NCBI RefSeq assembly: GCF_000741645.1
Contig: NZ_JGZD01000009.1
Span: 496,001 to 560,000 of the forward strand
DNA from: Bifidobacterium minimum
Lineage (GTDB): Bacteria; Actinomycetota; Actinomycetes; Actinomycetales; Bifidobacteriaceae
Length of the DNA: 64,000 nt
Direction: 5' to 3'
Shown here: positions 27,323 to 37,061 of the stretch, in pieces
Layout: each line of letters opens with the position of its first letter
How positions within the stretch are numbered: position 1 is the first letter of the stretch
Notes under the pieces: model-generated
The model's input: only the letters and a program-made list of their open reading frames with translations
Database searches by the model: none
What the model was told of the DNA's origin: nothing
Translations under genes and position numbers: made by a program

Positions 27323-27973
27323 TCACCCGTGGAGGAAATGGTTGATCTGATCCTGCGTTCCCATGATGATCAGCTCGTCATTGCGTTTCATGACCAGATC
27401 CTTCGAGCCGTAGGCGAGCTCGCGTCCGGAGGATTTGATGGCCACGACGGTGACGCCGAAGCGCTCATGAATCCGTGCGTCGCCGATGGACATCCCGACG
27501 GCGTGGGAGGGGGTGTGGATCTTGACGACCGAATGGGGGCCCTCGATCTCTATGTAGTCGAGGTAGTCGCCCGACACCAGATGCCCCACGCGTTTTCCTG
27601 CGTCGGTTTCGGCGTTGATGATATGCCGTGCGCCGATCCTTTGGAGGATGCGGGCGTGCTCCACGGAAACCGATTTCGCCCAGATGTCCGTGATGCCGAC
27701 GTCGAGGAGATTCCCGGCCGTGATGACGGAGGCCTCGATGCTGTCCCCGATGGCGACCACCGCCGTGGAGAAGTCCTTGACGCCCAGCTGCTCAAGGGCC
27801 AGCACATCGGTCATATCCGCCTGGACCGTGGGAATCTGCGAGGACCATCGGTTGACCAGATCCGCATCCTTGTCCACCGCGAGAACATCCTGACCCAGAC
27901 TGTCCAGCGTCGTCGCGACGGCGACTCCGAATCGTCCCAGACCGACGACCAAAACGCTTCTGTCCCTCGTCAT
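27323..27973 (-). CDS. TrkA-type potassium uptake regulator (RCK protein)
   Basis: 216 residues from the ATG at 27973, which follows AAGGGGAACGAC on the reverse strand; a longer frame to 28054 is not supported. RCK_N domain with a nucleotide-binding Rossmann loop VLVVGLGRFGVAVA and the acidic end of strand 2 (VDKD), then an RCK_C domain (from ~135) that in the family binds c-di-AMP or similar. It gates the TrkH/KtrB channel encoded just upstream, so this is a KtrAB-like potassium uptake pair (ktrA/trkA naming is not resolved by sequence). Confidence 0.92.
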   Translation of the reverse strand: MTRDRSVLVVGLGRFGVAVATTLDSLGQDVLAVDKDADLVNRWSSQIPTVQADMTDVLALEQLGVKDFSTAVVAIGDSIEASVITAGNLLDVGITDIWAKSVSVEHARILQRIGARHIINAETDAGKRVGHLVSGDYLDYIEIEGPHSVVKIHTPSHAVGMSIGDARIHERFGVTVVAIKSSGRELAYGSKDLVMKRNDELIIMGTQDQINHFLHG

Positions 27974-28124
27974 ATGTCGTTCCCCTTTCGTGAAACTGAC
28001 GCCAATGACGCCAGCGGACGCCGGCCGATGCGCGGGAACCCCGCTCGAAGCCATGCCCGATGGCGGCAGGGGTCGGCGGCGAGGCGTTCGCTCCGGCGCA
28101 TACGACGTTTGTGGACGCCCATGA

Positions 28125-29633
28125 TCATCCCACCACTATAGATTCGGTGGGATAGTGGACGACTTCGTTGCCCGAGGGACGGTTGATGGCATAGGCGATG
28201 GTCATGGGCCCCAGCCGTCCCAGCACCATGACCAGAGCGAGAAGCGTCGTCGCGCCGGAGTCCGCGGCACTGGCGACGCCGACGGAATAGCCGCCCAGAC
28301 CGAACGCCGAGCACGTCTCGAAAAGAGCGTCCGTCAGCGAGCAGCCCGTCAGAAGCATCAGCCCCACGGATGCGCTGAGGACGAGGGTGAGGCATGAGGC
28401 GGTGATGCTCACCGCCGTCATAAGCGTGCGTGTGTGCAGACGTCGTCCGAAGGCGTTGACGTCGGTGTGCCCGGTGAAGGCCGCGCGGCAGATGAGGAGG
28501 ATGACGGCGAAGGTGGTCACGCGGATGCCTCCGGCGGTGGACGTGCTGCCGCCGCCGATGAACATCATCACGCTCATGAAGACCTTGGTCGGCTCGCTGA
28601 CCTGGGGGACCCAGGAGGGGTCGAATCCGGAGGTTCGAGGCATGACCGCCGCCGCCAGCGCGTGCCTGATCCGCGTGGCGGTGTCGGCATGCTTGAACAG
28701 CGAGGGATTCTCCCATTCGACCGCGAGGAACCAGACAAGGGACAGGGTGACGAGGATGCCGGTGGTCAGAAGGGTCAGCTTCGTGTGCAACGTCCACCGT
28801 CGCGGGCCGTCCCCTCGTTGCGCCGAGCGAAGGAGGTTGAGCAGAACGGGGAATCCCAGGGTCCCCGCGAAGGCGCTGAGCAGTATGGGGAGGCCGACCG
28901 ACCAGCTGTTGACGTGGAGACCTGCGTAGTCCGGCGTGAACCCGGCATTGTTGTAGGAGGACACGGCGAAGAAGACCGCCTCCCAGAGGGTTCGTCCGAG
29001 GTCCTTGTTGTTGATCTTCCACAGCCCCGGGAAAAGCGCAACGAAGGTGATGAGCTCGATGGACAGGGTCGTGGCGACCATAAGCGTGAGAACGCTGCGG
29101 ATCTCGCTGAGCCGGTTCGTGCCGAGCTCCTCGGCCGTCAGAACCCGCTGTGACGCTCTCATGTGCCGGTTGACGGCGATGGTGATGATGGAGGCGAAGC
29201 TCATGACGCCCAGTCCGCCGAGCTGAACCGAGATCAGGATGATTCCCTGACCGAACATCGTCCAGTGCCCCGCGGTGTCCACGATGGAGATTCCGCATGT
29301 GGAGAGTGCCGACACCGCGGTGAAGAAGGCCACCGACAGAGGCGTGTATCGCGTGGGGCGAGACGCCGCGGGGCACATGAGCAACGCGGTCATGACGACG
29401 ATGAGCGTCGTGAAGTATGCGATGGTGAGCCGTCCGGGATGCCCGAGGAGCCGCAGGGGCGGACGATGCCGCCGACGGTGGTTCGCGAAGCGCGCCCTGT
29501 CGTTGATCGTGTGTTCGGAGAACCACCACGCGTATCCGTGCGACCGGTCGCTGTTGCTTGGATAGTCGTCGATGAGGGGACTGAGCATGCGCGCGAAGTC
29601 TCCCATCATCAGGCAATCCGATTCCATCGTCAT
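28125..29633 (-). CDS. TrkH/KtrB-type potassium channel subunit
   Basis: 502 residues, four MPM repeats. Selectivity-filter loops: TAVSALSTCGISI, FAVSSYNNAGFTP, AVMPRTSGFDP and ETCSAFGLGGYSVGV. The last loop departs from the usual SAFGTVGLS. The cytoplasmic N-terminus is about 70 residues. Start choice is uncertain: the first ATG (29633) has no ribosome binding site, while ATG 29588 is preceded by GGGAG at 11 nt. Forms a potassium importer with the RCK protein 151 bp downstream. Divergent from nadK. Confidence 0.92.
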   Translation of the reverse strand: MTMESDCLMMGDFARMLSPLIDDYPSNSDRSHGYAWWFSEHTINDRARFANHRRRHRPPLRLLGHPGRLTIAYFTTLIVVMTALLMCPAASRPTRYTPLSVAFFTAVSALSTCGISIVDTAGHWTMFGQGIILISVQLGGLGVMSFASIITIAVNRHMRASQRVLTAEELGTNRLSEIRSVLTLMVATTLSIELITFVALFPGLWKINNKDLGRTLWEAVFFAVSSYNNAGFTPDYAGLHVNSWSVGLPILLSAFAGTLGFPVLLNLLRSAQRGDGPRRWTLHTKLTLLTTGILVTLSLVWFLAVEWENPSLFKHADTATRIRHALAAAVMPRTSGFDPSWVPQVSEPTKVFMSVMMFIGGGSTSTAGGIRVTTFAVILLICRAAFTGHTDVNAFGRRLHTRTLMTAVSITASCLTLVLSASVGLMLLTGCSLTDALFETCSAFGLGGYSVGVASAADSGATTLLALVMVLGRLGPMTIAYAINRPSGNEVVHYPTESIVVG

Positions 29634-29737
29634 TGTAGCGACGCTTCCGCTAGGATGGTGAATCGGGTCCGGTCGACGGGGCCCTGATGGTGACGTTCGT
29701 GCTTGACGCGCGTCGAGGGGACGGGAACGGTTCGCAA

Positions 29738-30703
29738 ATGACAGGCAGAAGGCATGCGGTGGTGGTGACCCACACCAGACTTCGTGAGAACGGAACGGTG
29801 ATCGAGGAGGCCGTGGACCAGCTGAAGGCAGCGGGATTCGTGGTGTCCATCGTGGACAACTCCGAGGCTCCCGAATTCGGTGGACGGGCGCCGGTCGTCG
29901 ACGATGACACGGAGATCGTCGTGGTTCTCGGAGGCGATGGGACGATACTGCGGGCGGCGGAACTCGTGCACTGCACGAATGTGCCGATCTTGGGCGTGAA
30001 CCTGGGGCATGTGGGGTTCCTTGCGGAGTTCGAGAGCTTCCAGATGGCCGAGGCGATCCGTCGCGTCGCCGAGCATGACTATTCCCTGGACGACCGCATG
30101 ATCGCCCATGTCGACGTATGGCTTCCTGGTTCCGACAGCCCCCTGCATGATTGGGCGCTGAACGATATCACGCTGGAACGGGACGAGCAGGGTCGGATGG
30201 TGGAGGTCTCCATCCGGATCGACGATGTGGAGATGAGCTCGTTCGGCTGCGATGGCGTGATCGTCTCCACGCCCACGGGATCGACCGCCTACGCCTTCTC
30301 GGCCGGCGGCCCCATCATATGGCCCAACGTCCAGGCCCTCCAGCTCGTGCCCTTGGCGGCGCACGCCCTGTTCGCCCGCCCGGTCGTCATCGGCGCCGGA
30401 TCGACGTTCACCGTCGACGTCCTTGAGGATTCCGCATCCGAGGGCTGGATCTGCTGTGACGGTCGACGACAGCGCTCCCTGCCGAGGGGGACGCGCGTGG
30501 AGGTGCGAACCTCGCGTGACATCCTCAGCCTTGCGCGGCTGTCGGGCGTGCCCTTCACCCAGCGGCTCGTGAGCAAATTCGATCTTCCCGTCGCCGGATG
30601 GAGGGAACATGCGCGTCCCGCCTCGGCGCCGCCGCTGACGGGCGTGGCGGTTTCGGGCCATGCGTCGGCATGTCCGGGGGAGGGAGCCGGTTCGGATGCT
30701 TGA
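29738..30703 (+). CDS. nadK: NAD kinase
   Basis: Makes NADP from NAD and ATP (or polyphosphate in actinobacteria). 321 residues from ATG 29738, where MTGRRHAVVVTHT aligns with the known M. tuberculosis start; ATG 29687 would add 17 residues. Motifs: VVVLGGDGTILRAAE (GGDG), NDITLERD and VSTPTGSTAYAFSAGGP. Next to recN with an 8-bp overlap, as in other actinobacteria. Confidence 0.95.
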   Translation: MTGRRHAVVVTHTRLRENGTVIEEAVDQLKAAGFVVSIVDNSEAPEFGGRAPVVDDDTEIVVVLGGDGTILRAAELVHCTNVPILGVNLGHVGFLAEFESFQMAEAIRRVAEHDYSLDDRMIAHVDVWLPGSDSPLHDWALNDITLERDEQGRMVEVSIRIDDVEMSSFGCDGVIVSTPTGSTAYAFSAGGPIIWPNVQALQLVPLAAHALFARPVVIGAGSTFTVDVLEDSASEGWICCDGRRQRSLPRGTRVEVRTSRDILSLARLSGVPFTQRLVSKFDLPVAGWREHARPASAPPLTGVAVSGHASACPGEGAGSDA

Positions 30704-32429
30704 GGAGCTTGAGGTTCGCGGTCTGGGACCCATCCGTTCCGCGGTGATCAATCCCGGTCCGCGCATGACGGTGGTGACGGGCGAGACCGGAGCGGGAAAG
30801 TCGATGCTTCTCGATGCCATCCGTCTCATCTCCGGAGGGCGTGTCGATTCCGCGAGGATCGCCGGCACCGGTACCCAGGAGTGCTGGGCGCAGGGGGTTT
30901 TCCGGGTCGCGCAGGATTCACCGGCCTGTGATGAGGCCGCCGAGGCGGGTGTGGACGTCGAGGACGGGGAGCTGTTCCTCACTCGTGCGGTTCCGGCGTC
31001 GGGCCGATCGCGTTCCATGCTGTGCGGACGCACCGTTCCGCGGAACGTCCTCGCGCAGGTGTCGCGTTCGCTTGTGGTCATCCACGGGCAGTCCGACCAG
31101 CTGAGGATCGCTTCTCCCGCTCGCCAGCGGGAGTTTCTCGATTCCGTGGGGGTGGACGACGCGGTCTGCTCCGCGTATGCCACGGCATGGAGCGAATTCC
31201 AGCGGGTCGATGAGCGTCTGGCGCGGCTGCAGGGGGAGCAGGCCGAGAACAGGCAGAGGGCGGATTATCTGCGGGACTGTCTGGCGCGCATCGATGCCGT
31301 CGACCCGGCACCGGACGAATACGGGGAGTTGAGGGACAAACGCTCCCGCATCGAGCATGCCGCGGCCATCGCGCAGGGCGTGTCGGAGGCGTTGGGCGTT
31401 CTCGACCCCTCCCAGCTGGGCGAGGAGGGATCGGGCGTCGTCGATCTCATCGGGCGTTCAGTGCAGTCGCTTCGGGGCATCCATGTCGCCGAGCCCTTCG
31501 CGGATCTGGCCGACCGGTTGGAGAATGTGTCGCAGGAGATATCGGACGTGGTTTTCGCGCTGTCCGACGCCGGCGCCGTGATGGACGGAGAGATGGATCT
31601 GGATGCCATCAACTCCCGGATCCATGAGCTTGACGACCTTCTGCGCCGATGGGGTCCCACCATCGCGGACGTCCTCGCATGGCGCGACCATGCGCGGCTC
31701 GAGCTTGAGGACGTCGATGCGTCTCCGGAGCAGGTCGATCTCCTTCGACGGGAGCGGCAGGATCTTCTCGACAAGGCATGGAAGACGGCCGAGGCCCTGA
31801 GCGGGGAGCGCGCCAAGGCGGGGGAGGCCCTGTCGCGCATGGTCGATCAGGAACTGGGATCCCTGGCGATGTCCGGATCGCATCTGGAGATCCGCGTCAC
31901 GCGCCGAACCGATCCCGGGCTTCTGGATGCGAACGGCGGCGACGATGTGGAGTTCCTGTTCACGCCATACCCCGGTGCCGACGCCCTTCCTCTGGGGTCC
32001 AGCGCGTCGGGAGGCGAGCTGAGCAGGCTTATGCTCGCCCTGGAGCTGTCGGCCGTGTCGTACCGGGCGGCGGAAAGGCAGGGGCGTGACGCGGTTCCTT
32101 CGCATGATCGATGCACGTACATCTTCGATGAGGTAGACGCCGGGGTCGGCGGACGTGCCGCCGTTGAGCTGGGACGCCGATTGGCTCGTCTGGCCCGTGA
32201 GGAGCAGGTCATCGTCGTCACCCATCTGGCTCAGGTGGCCTCGTGGGCGGATGACCAGATAGTGGTGAGCAAACGTGTGGATCCGGACGCGGAATCCGTG
32301 GACACCGTCGTGCGGCCGGTCACGGGGGATTCGCGGATCGCCGAGATAGCCCGCATGCTTTCCGGCGACCAATCGCAGGCGTCGATGGATCACGCGCGGC
32401 AGCTTCTGCATTCCAGCGTCCTTGGATGA
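30696..32429 (+). CDS. recN: DNA repair protein RecN
   Basis: SMC-like ATPase for double-strand break repair, cytoplasmic. 577 residues. Walker A TGETGAGKSMLLDAI near residue 30, a coiled-coil arm around 150-360 with an RLQGEQAENRQRADYL helix, the ABC signature SASGGELSRLMLAL and Walker B YIFDEVDAGVGG. ATG 30696 lies inside the end of nadK and has GGGGGAGGG upstream. The last codons are part of a 14-bp tandem repeat that carries on past the stop. Confidence 0.96.
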   Translation: MLEELEVRGLGPIRSAVINPGPRMTVVTGETGAGKSMLLDAIRLISGGRVDSARIAGTGTQECWAQGVFRVAQDSPACDEAAEAGVDVEDGELFLTRAVPASGRSRSMLCGRTVPRNVLAQVSRSLVVIHGQSDQLRIASPARQREFLDSVGVDDAVCSAYATAWSEFQRVDERLARLQGEQAENRQRADYLRDCLARIDAVDPAPDEYGELRDKRSRIEHAAAIAQGVSEALGVLDPSQLGEEGSGVVDLIGRSVQSLRGIHVAEPFADLADRLENVSQEISDVVFALSDAGAVMDGEMDLDAINSRIHELDDLLRRWGPTIADVLAWRDHARLELEDVDASPEQVDLLRRERQDLLDKAWKTAEALSGERAKAGEALSRMVDQELGSLAMSGSHLEIRVTRRTDPGLLDANGGDDVEFLFTPYPGADALPLGSSASGGELSRLMLALELSAVSYRAAERQGRDAVPSHDRCTYIFDEVDAGVGGRAAVELGRRLARLAREEQVIVVTHLAQVASWADDQIVVSKRVDPDAESVDTVVRPVTGDSRIAEIARMLSGDQSQASMDHARQLLHSSVLG

Positions 32430-32470
32430 CGTTCCTTGGATGACGTTCCTTGGGTGACGTTCTTGGGTGC
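32417..32470 (+). repeat. 14-bp tandem repeat spanning the recN stop codon
   Basis: About four head-to-tail copies of CGTTCCTTGGATGA with small changes (32417-32429, 32430-32443, 32444-32457, 32458-32470). The first copy contains the final codons and TGA stop of recN, so the stop region was duplicated into the intergenic gap. Confidence 0.92.
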
Positions 32471-32566
32471 GTCCATGACGGGGTTCGTGCCCGCAGGGGC
32501 TGGTCCGGAACCCCGGGTTCGGGACCCCCTCGTGAGCCCGCGCGCGGCGGGACCGGGGTGCGGCGC

Positions 32567-32579
32567 TACGATGGGCTTA
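32567..32579 (+). promoter_or_regulatory. Putative leaderless promoter of the HAD gene at 32579
   Basis: TACGAT (32567-32572) stands 6 nt before the ATG, and no ribosome binding site precedes it. This spacing places transcription start at the start codon. Confidence 0.5.
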
Positions 32580-33238
32580 TGACGGACAACAAGGGTAAGG
32601 GCGCCATATTCGACCTTGACGGGACGCTTCTCGATTCGATGGGCGTATGGGACCAGATCGACGTGGACTTCCTTGGACGGCGTGGGATCGAGGTTCCGGA
32701 CGACTATATGGCCAAGGTGTCGGCCATGGGATTCCGAGACATCGCGGAGTACACGATCAGGCGCTTCGGTCTGTCCGACACGCCAGAGGATCTGATGGAT
32801 GAGTGGAATCGCATGGCCGTCAGGGCCTACTCCACGATGGTGGAGGCCAAACCCCACGCGATCGAGTACGTGACGCGGCTGAAGGAATCGGGAGCCCGCC
32901 TGGCGATCGCCACGACGCTTCCCGTCGAACTGCGCGGACCTGCCATGGACCATGTGGGCATGAGCGGTCTCTTCGATGTGGTCTGTGGAATCGAGGCCGT
33001 CGATCACGTGGGCAAGGATCGTCCGGACATCTATCGCCACACCGCCGGTCGTCTCGGGGTGGAGCCCGATAAGTGCACGGTGTTCGAGGATCTTCTGGAG
33101 GGCGTCAGATCGGCGAAGAAGGCCGGCATGACGGTGTGGGCGATGCACGATGACTCGTCGGACCGGTCATGGCCGGTGATATGCGACGAGGCCGACGGCG
33201 TGCTGTTCGACTTCGATCAGGCGCCCCTGTCACTGTGA
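32579..33238 (+). CDS. HAD superfamily (IA) phosphatase, beta-phosphoglucomutase-like
   Basis: 219 residues. Motif I IFDLDGTLLDSMGVWDQID with the two aspartates near residue 12, helical C1 cap, motif II IATT, motif III lysine in GKDRPD and motif IV FEDLLEGVRSAKKAGM. The DSMGVWD start is typical of the Gram-positive HAD-IA group often annotated as haloacid dehalogenase or beta-phosphoglucomutase-like; the substrate is unknown. Its stop codon lies in an 18-bp duplicated unit. Faces thrC convergently. Confidence 0.9.
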   Translation: MTDNKGKGAIFDLDGTLLDSMGVWDQIDVDFLGRRGIEVPDDYMAKVSAMGFRDIAEYTIRRFGLSDTPEDLMDEWNRMAVRAYSTMVEAKPHAIEYVTRLKESGARLAIATTLPVELRGPAMDHVGMSGLFDVVCGIEAVDHVGKDRPDIYRHTAGRLGVEPDKCTVFEDLLEGVRSAKKAGMTVWAMHDDSSDRSWPVICDEADGVLFDFDQAPLSL

Positions 33239-33259
33239 CGACCCCTGCCACTGTGACGA
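33224..33259 (+). repeat. 18-bp tandem repeat spanning the HAD gene stop codon
   Basis: CCCCTGTCACTGTGACGA (33224-33241) is followed directly by a copy with one change (33242-33259). The first copy contains the TGA stop of the HAD gene. Confidence 0.88.
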
Positions 33260-33344
33260 GCGGTGGCCGCGACCATGACACCGTGGTGATGCGCCATGAG
33301 ATGATGCGCCACGACGTGCCGTGAAGCCGCCGTCCGGTTCCCCG

Positions 33345-34835
33345 TCAGACCGCCGCCGAAGCCGCCGCGGTGACGAACTCGCCCATGCCGCCGATTCCCA
33401 CCACATCGGTGAAGCGGACCTGAGCGCCTTCAAGCGAGCGCAGGGCGGTCGGCGCGGTCGTGCCCGTCGCCTGCGACAGACGGTCCATGCAGGTGAAATC
33501 GTCCCCGGAGGCATCCAGCCCAAGGGCGGAGTTGACCACGCGCGGGAACTTGTAGGGGCTTGCGGTGCTCAGCAGGATCCGGCGAACGCCGTCCTGCCGG
33601 GGCATGCGGTTCATGACGTAGTATCCGCAGGCGGTGTGGGGGTCCAGCACGTAGTGGTTGTCCCTCCAGCAGCGGTCGATGGCGTCGTTGACCTGGTTCT
33701 CGTCGGCCCAGCCGCAGCCGAAAAGGGAGCGGATGCGCGCCATCATCTCTTCGGGGGCCTCGAAGGCCCCCCAATGGGACAGATCGTTCATAAGCGTGTT
33801 GATCAGACGCGTGTCCCCCTGGGACATGTAGTACAGCATGCGTTCCAGGTTGGAGGAGACCAGGATGTCCATGGACGGCGACGTCGTCTGGAAGAACGGG
33901 CGCTCGCGATTGTAGGTTCCCGAGGTGAGGAAGTCGAAAAGGACGTTGTTCCTGTCGCTGGCGACGACAAGGTGACTGACCGGCAGACCGAGCCTTTTCG
34001 CGTAGTATCCGGCCAGAACGTTGCCGAAGTTGCCGGTGGGGACGATGAACTCGACGCCATCGCCCATGGAGATCGCGCCCCTTCTGAGAAGCTGGGCGTA
34101 TGCCGCGAAGTAGTACACGACCTGCGGGACCAGCCGTCCCACGTTGATGGAGTTCGCCGAGGAGAGGACGACATGCGACTCGTCCCTTAGCGCGTTGGCG
34201 AGCTTCCTGTCTCCGAAGATGCGTTTGACGGCGCTCTGCACGTCGTCGAAGTTCCCGCGCACCGCGCACACCCGGACGTTGCCGCCCCGCTGCGTGGTCA
34301 TCTGGAGCTGCTGGACCTGACTGACCTTGCCTTCGGGGTAGAAGACCGTGATGGCGGTTCCGGGGACGTCCGCGAAGCCGGCGAGGGCCGCCTTGCCCGT
34401 GTCCCCGGAGGTCGCCGTGAGGATCATGATCCGTTCGTCGGGGTCGTCCGATTCCGACGTCGTCCTCGCCATGAGTCTGGGCAGCATCTGGAGAGCCACG
34501 TCCTTGAAGGCCGACGTGGGGCCGTGGAACAGCTCCAGGACGTAGTCGTCGCCCAGGGGCTTCAGCGGGGTTATGGCGTCGTCCTCCCACTGGTCGCCGT
34601 AGGCGCGTTCGATGCATTCGTGCAGTTCGTCAGTGGTGAAATCGGGAAGAAGGGCGGAGAGCACCCGTTGCGCGATCTCCTGATAGGACAGGTCGGCGAT
34701 GTCGGCGATGTCGACGTGCGATGCTCCCAGAGCGTCGCTGACGTAGAGGCCGCCGTCGGGAGCCAGTCCCTGCCGGATGGCCTGCCTGGAGGTCAGCGGA
34801 TCCGTGGTGCTGCGTGTGCTGTGGAAGGTGTTCAC
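33345..34835 (-). CDS. thrC: Threonine synthase
   Basis: PLP enzyme for the last step of threonine synthesis, from O-phosphohomoserine. 496 residues, the long class (E. coli/yeast-like) rather than the short actinobacterial/plant-like form. Schiff-base lysine in GPTSAFKDVALQ; phosphate and glycine loop TATSGDTGKAAL; FIVPTGNFGNVLAGYYAKR. GTG start on the reverse strand (34835) with GGGGG upstream. Divergent from proA across a repeat-bearing gap. Confidence 0.95.
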   Translation of the reverse strand: MNTFHSTRSTTDPLTSRQAIRQGLAPDGGLYVSDALGASHVDIADIADLSYQEIAQRVLSALLPDFTTDELHECIERAYGDQWEDDAITPLKPLGDDYVLELFHGPTSAFKDVALQMLPRLMARTTSESDDPDERIMILTATSGDTGKAALAGFADVPGTAITVFYPEGKVSQVQQLQMTTQRGGNVRVCAVRGNFDDVQSAVKRIFGDRKLANALRDESHVVLSSANSINVGRLVPQVVYYFAAYAQLLRRGAISMGDGVEFIVPTGNFGNVLAGYYAKRLGLPVSHLVVASDRNNVLFDFLTSGTYNRERPFFQTTSPSMDILVSSNLERMLYYMSQGDTRLINTLMNDLSHWGAFEAPEEMMARIRSLFGCGWADENQVNDAIDRCWRDNHYVLDPHTACGYYVMNRMPRQDGVRRILLSTASPYKFPRVVNSALGLDASGDDFTCMDRLSQATGTTAPTALRSLEGAQVRFTDVVGIGGMGEFVTAAASAAV

Positions 34836-35148
34836 TGTATCGCGATCCCCCTATGTGACTGTGTTGTCGCGTGTGTGACTGTGTTGTCGCGTGACTGTGA
34901 TGCCGCGCGTGGTCCGGTGCGCTGCGCTCCACTGTATCGTCCGGGCTGGGCAACGGCCGCGGCGCCTGCGCAAGTTCGTCCGGCATTCGGCATGGGGACG
35001 CGCACGGACGAATCGATCATGGGACGGTCGGGGATACCCGGCGTGAGCTATTGTGGTGGTGCCATGCCGGGGACTATGATCGCACGGTATTCCTTTTGGG
35101 CCCACGATTTGGATGGGCTCGCTCCGGCGCTGCGGAAAGGCGGATGGT
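34836..35148. other. Divergent thrC / proA intergenic region with tandem repeat
   Basis: 313 bp with no gene. 34854-34893 holds two identical 20-bp units (TGTGACTGTGTTGTCGCGTG) and a degenerate third copy just upstream of thrC, in its 5' leader. The proA promoter candidate is at 35051-35080. A TACAGT hexamer on the reverse strand near 34935 could serve thrC, but no matching -35 was found. Confidence 0.6.
35051..35080 (+). promoter_or_regulatory. Probable proA promoter
   Basis: TTGTGG (35051-35056), 18-nt spacer, TATGAT (35075-35080), about 69 nt before the proA start. Confidence 0.45.
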
Positions 35149-36468
35149 ATGACTGCGATGGATGGTCGGATCGTGTCCGTGCCCGACGGACGCGACGCCC
35201 TTGAGGACGTGATCGGTCGTGCCGACGCCGCGCGTGGTGCGCAGGCCGGATACGCCTCCCGTACGACGGGGGAGAAGAACGCGCTTCTCATGGCCATCGC
35301 CGACGCCGTGGAGCGCAACGCCTCGACCATTGCGGCCGCCAACCGCGAGGACATGGAGGCGGCGCGTGACGGGGGAATGGACGAGGGAAAGCTGGACAGG
35401 CTTCTTTTCGATGAAGGGCGGATACGTGCCGCGGCCGATGGCGTTCGCCACGTGGCCTCGCTTCCCGATCCGGTGGGCAGCGTCGTCCGTGGCTACCGTC
35501 TGGAGAACGGCGTGCGCCTTGAGCAGATTCGCGTGCCTCTGGGCGTCATGGGCATGATCTACGAGGCGCGTCCCAACGTGACGGTGGACGTCGTCTCCCT
35601 ATGCCTCAAATCCGGTAACGCGGTCGTGCTGCGCGGCGGCCATGAGGCGAGCGGAACGAACAGGGCCACGCTGGACGTGATAGGCCGTGCCCTGTCCGAT
35701 CAGGGTCTGGATGGGGCCCTGGTGGCGAGCGTGGACGATCTGGGGCGCGCCGGAGCCCAGGCGATGATGCGCGCCTATGGGCACATCGACGTTCTCGTTC
35801 CCCGGGGAGGGGCGGGGCTGATCCGCTCGGTGGTGAGGAACTCCATCGTTCCCGTCATCGAGACGGGGTCCGGCAACGTCCATATATACGTGGATCGCAG
35901 CGCCGACCTGTCGCAGGCCATCCCCATAATCCTCAACGCGAAGACGCAGCGCGTGGGCGTGTGCAACGCAGCGGAGAAGCTTCTGGTCGACCGGGCCATC
36001 GCGGCGGACTTCATTCCGAAGGCGGCGCGCGCCCTGTACGATGCCGGCGTCGAGATCCGCGCGGATCGCGAGTCCTTCCCGCTTGCCGACGGATGCCGCA
36101 CTGGGGCCGATCGTCTTCTGGAGGCGACCGACGAGGATTGGGACACGGAATATCTGGCGTTGCGCATGGGGGTGCGTGTGGTCTCCGGCGTGGACGAGGC
36201 CATCGCCCATATCAACGCCCATTCGACGGGGCACACGGAGTCCATCGTGGCCCAGGACTATCGGACCATCGAGGAGTTCACCTCGCGGATCGACTCCGCG
36301 GTGGTCATGGTCAACGCGTCGACCCGGTTCACGGACGGCGGGGTGTTCGGCTTCGGGGCGGAGCTGGGGATATCCACCCAGAAGCTCCATGCCCGGGGTC
36401 CCATGGGCCTGCAGGAGATGACGACCACCAAATGGATCGGCTATGGGGACGGGCAGGTGAGGCAATGA
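35149..36468 (+). CDS. proA: Glutamate-5-semialdehyde dehydrogenase
   Basis: NADPH-dependent reduction of gamma-glutamyl phosphate, second step of proline synthesis. 439 residues from ATG 35149 after AAAGGCGG. Family motifs: [32 protein letters not shown]-like [31 protein letters not shown] and the catalytic cysteine in [14 protein letters not shown]-terminal [18 protein letters not shown]. Its stop overlaps the next ORF (ATGA), so three genes through nadD appear coupled. proB is not in this window. Confidence 0.96.
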   Translation: MTAMDGRIVSVPDGRDALEDVIGRADAARGAQAGYASRTTGEKNALLMAIADAVERNASTIAAANREDMEAARDGGMDEGKLDRLLFDEGRIRAAADGVRHVASLPDPVGSVVRGYRLENGVRLEQIRVPLGVMGMIYEARPNVTVDVVSLCLKSGNAVVLRGGHEASGTNRATLDVIGRALSDQGLDGALVASVDDLGRAGAQAMMRAYGHIDVLVPRGGAGLIRSVVRNSIVPVIETGSGNVHIYVDRSADLSQAIPIILNAKTQRVGVCNAAEKLLVDRAIAADFIPKAARALYDAGVEIRADRESFPLADGCRTGADRLLEATDEDWDTEYLALRMGVRVVSGVDEAIAHINAHSTGHTESIVAQDYRTIEEFTSRIDSAVVMVNASTRFTDGGVFGFGAELGISTQKLHARGPMGLQEMTTTKWIGYGDGQVRQ

Positions 36469-37061
36469 GTTCCTTCTCGGATGATGAGACGCGCGATCTG
36501 GCGCGCAGCAGGGGAGTCGACGTGTCCAGCCGCGCGCTGCCGATGAGGCTGGCCGCAGAGAGGCTGAGCATCGTCCGCTATGTCTTTCTGGTTCAGATCG
36601 AGGAGGGTATCGCCTCGGCGGATCAACGGGCTGCGTTGGAATATGCGGATGCCGTGCTGATGGGGTGGCCGAAGGATGACTCCGAGCGGATCGCCGACCT
36701 TGACGACGCCTCGGTGGTGAGGGTCGGTGAGCTCGCGGATGCTATGGAGGAGCGAATAGCGCGGTTCCGTGGTCTTGAGCGCGAGGGGGACGTGTCCGGC
36801 ATGACCGAATGCCTGGTGTCCATCACTGAGCAGGTCGCGGGCGTGCGCAGTCTTTTCCAGCCGAGATTCGAGCTCCCCACCTTCGCCGAGATCCATCGCG
36901 TGGTCCAGAAGGAGTGGGACGACGACATGGGACGCATAGAGACGTCGGGCAGGGAGGACTCCGTCGACGAGCGTCTTGAACGTGATTTGCGCAGCTCGGT
37001 GTCGGGAACGGATGGTTCCGAGGCGGGATCGTCCGCCCAGAAGGGCGACGGTCGCCAGTGA
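36465..37061 (+). CDS. Hypothetical helical protein between proA and nadD
   Basis: 198 residues, strongly helical and acidic, no signal peptide or membrane segment, no recognised domain. It begins by 4-nt overlap with proA (ATGA; GGTGAGG upstream) and ends by 4-nt overlap with nadD (GTGA). Visible stretches such as [20 protein letters not shown] and [20 protein letters not shown] suggest an all-alpha bundle; the last ~35 residues are disordered. The double overlap supports expression with proA and nadD. Confidence 0.8.
   Translation: MSSFSDDETRDLARSRGVDVSSRALPMRLAAERLSIVRYVFLVQIEEGIASADQRAALEYADAVLMGWPKDDSERIADLDDASVVRVGELADAMEERIARFRGLEREGDVSGMTECLVSITEQVAGVRSLFQPRFELPTFAEIHRVVQKEWDDDMGRIETSGREDSVDERLERDLRSSVSGTDGSEAGSSAQKGDGRQ

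Noticed and set aside
27970-29616. 548-residue leftward ORF overlapping trkH
   Set aside because: Arg/His/Pro-rich out-of-frame shadow; the TrkH frame has membrane helices and selectivity-filter motifs.
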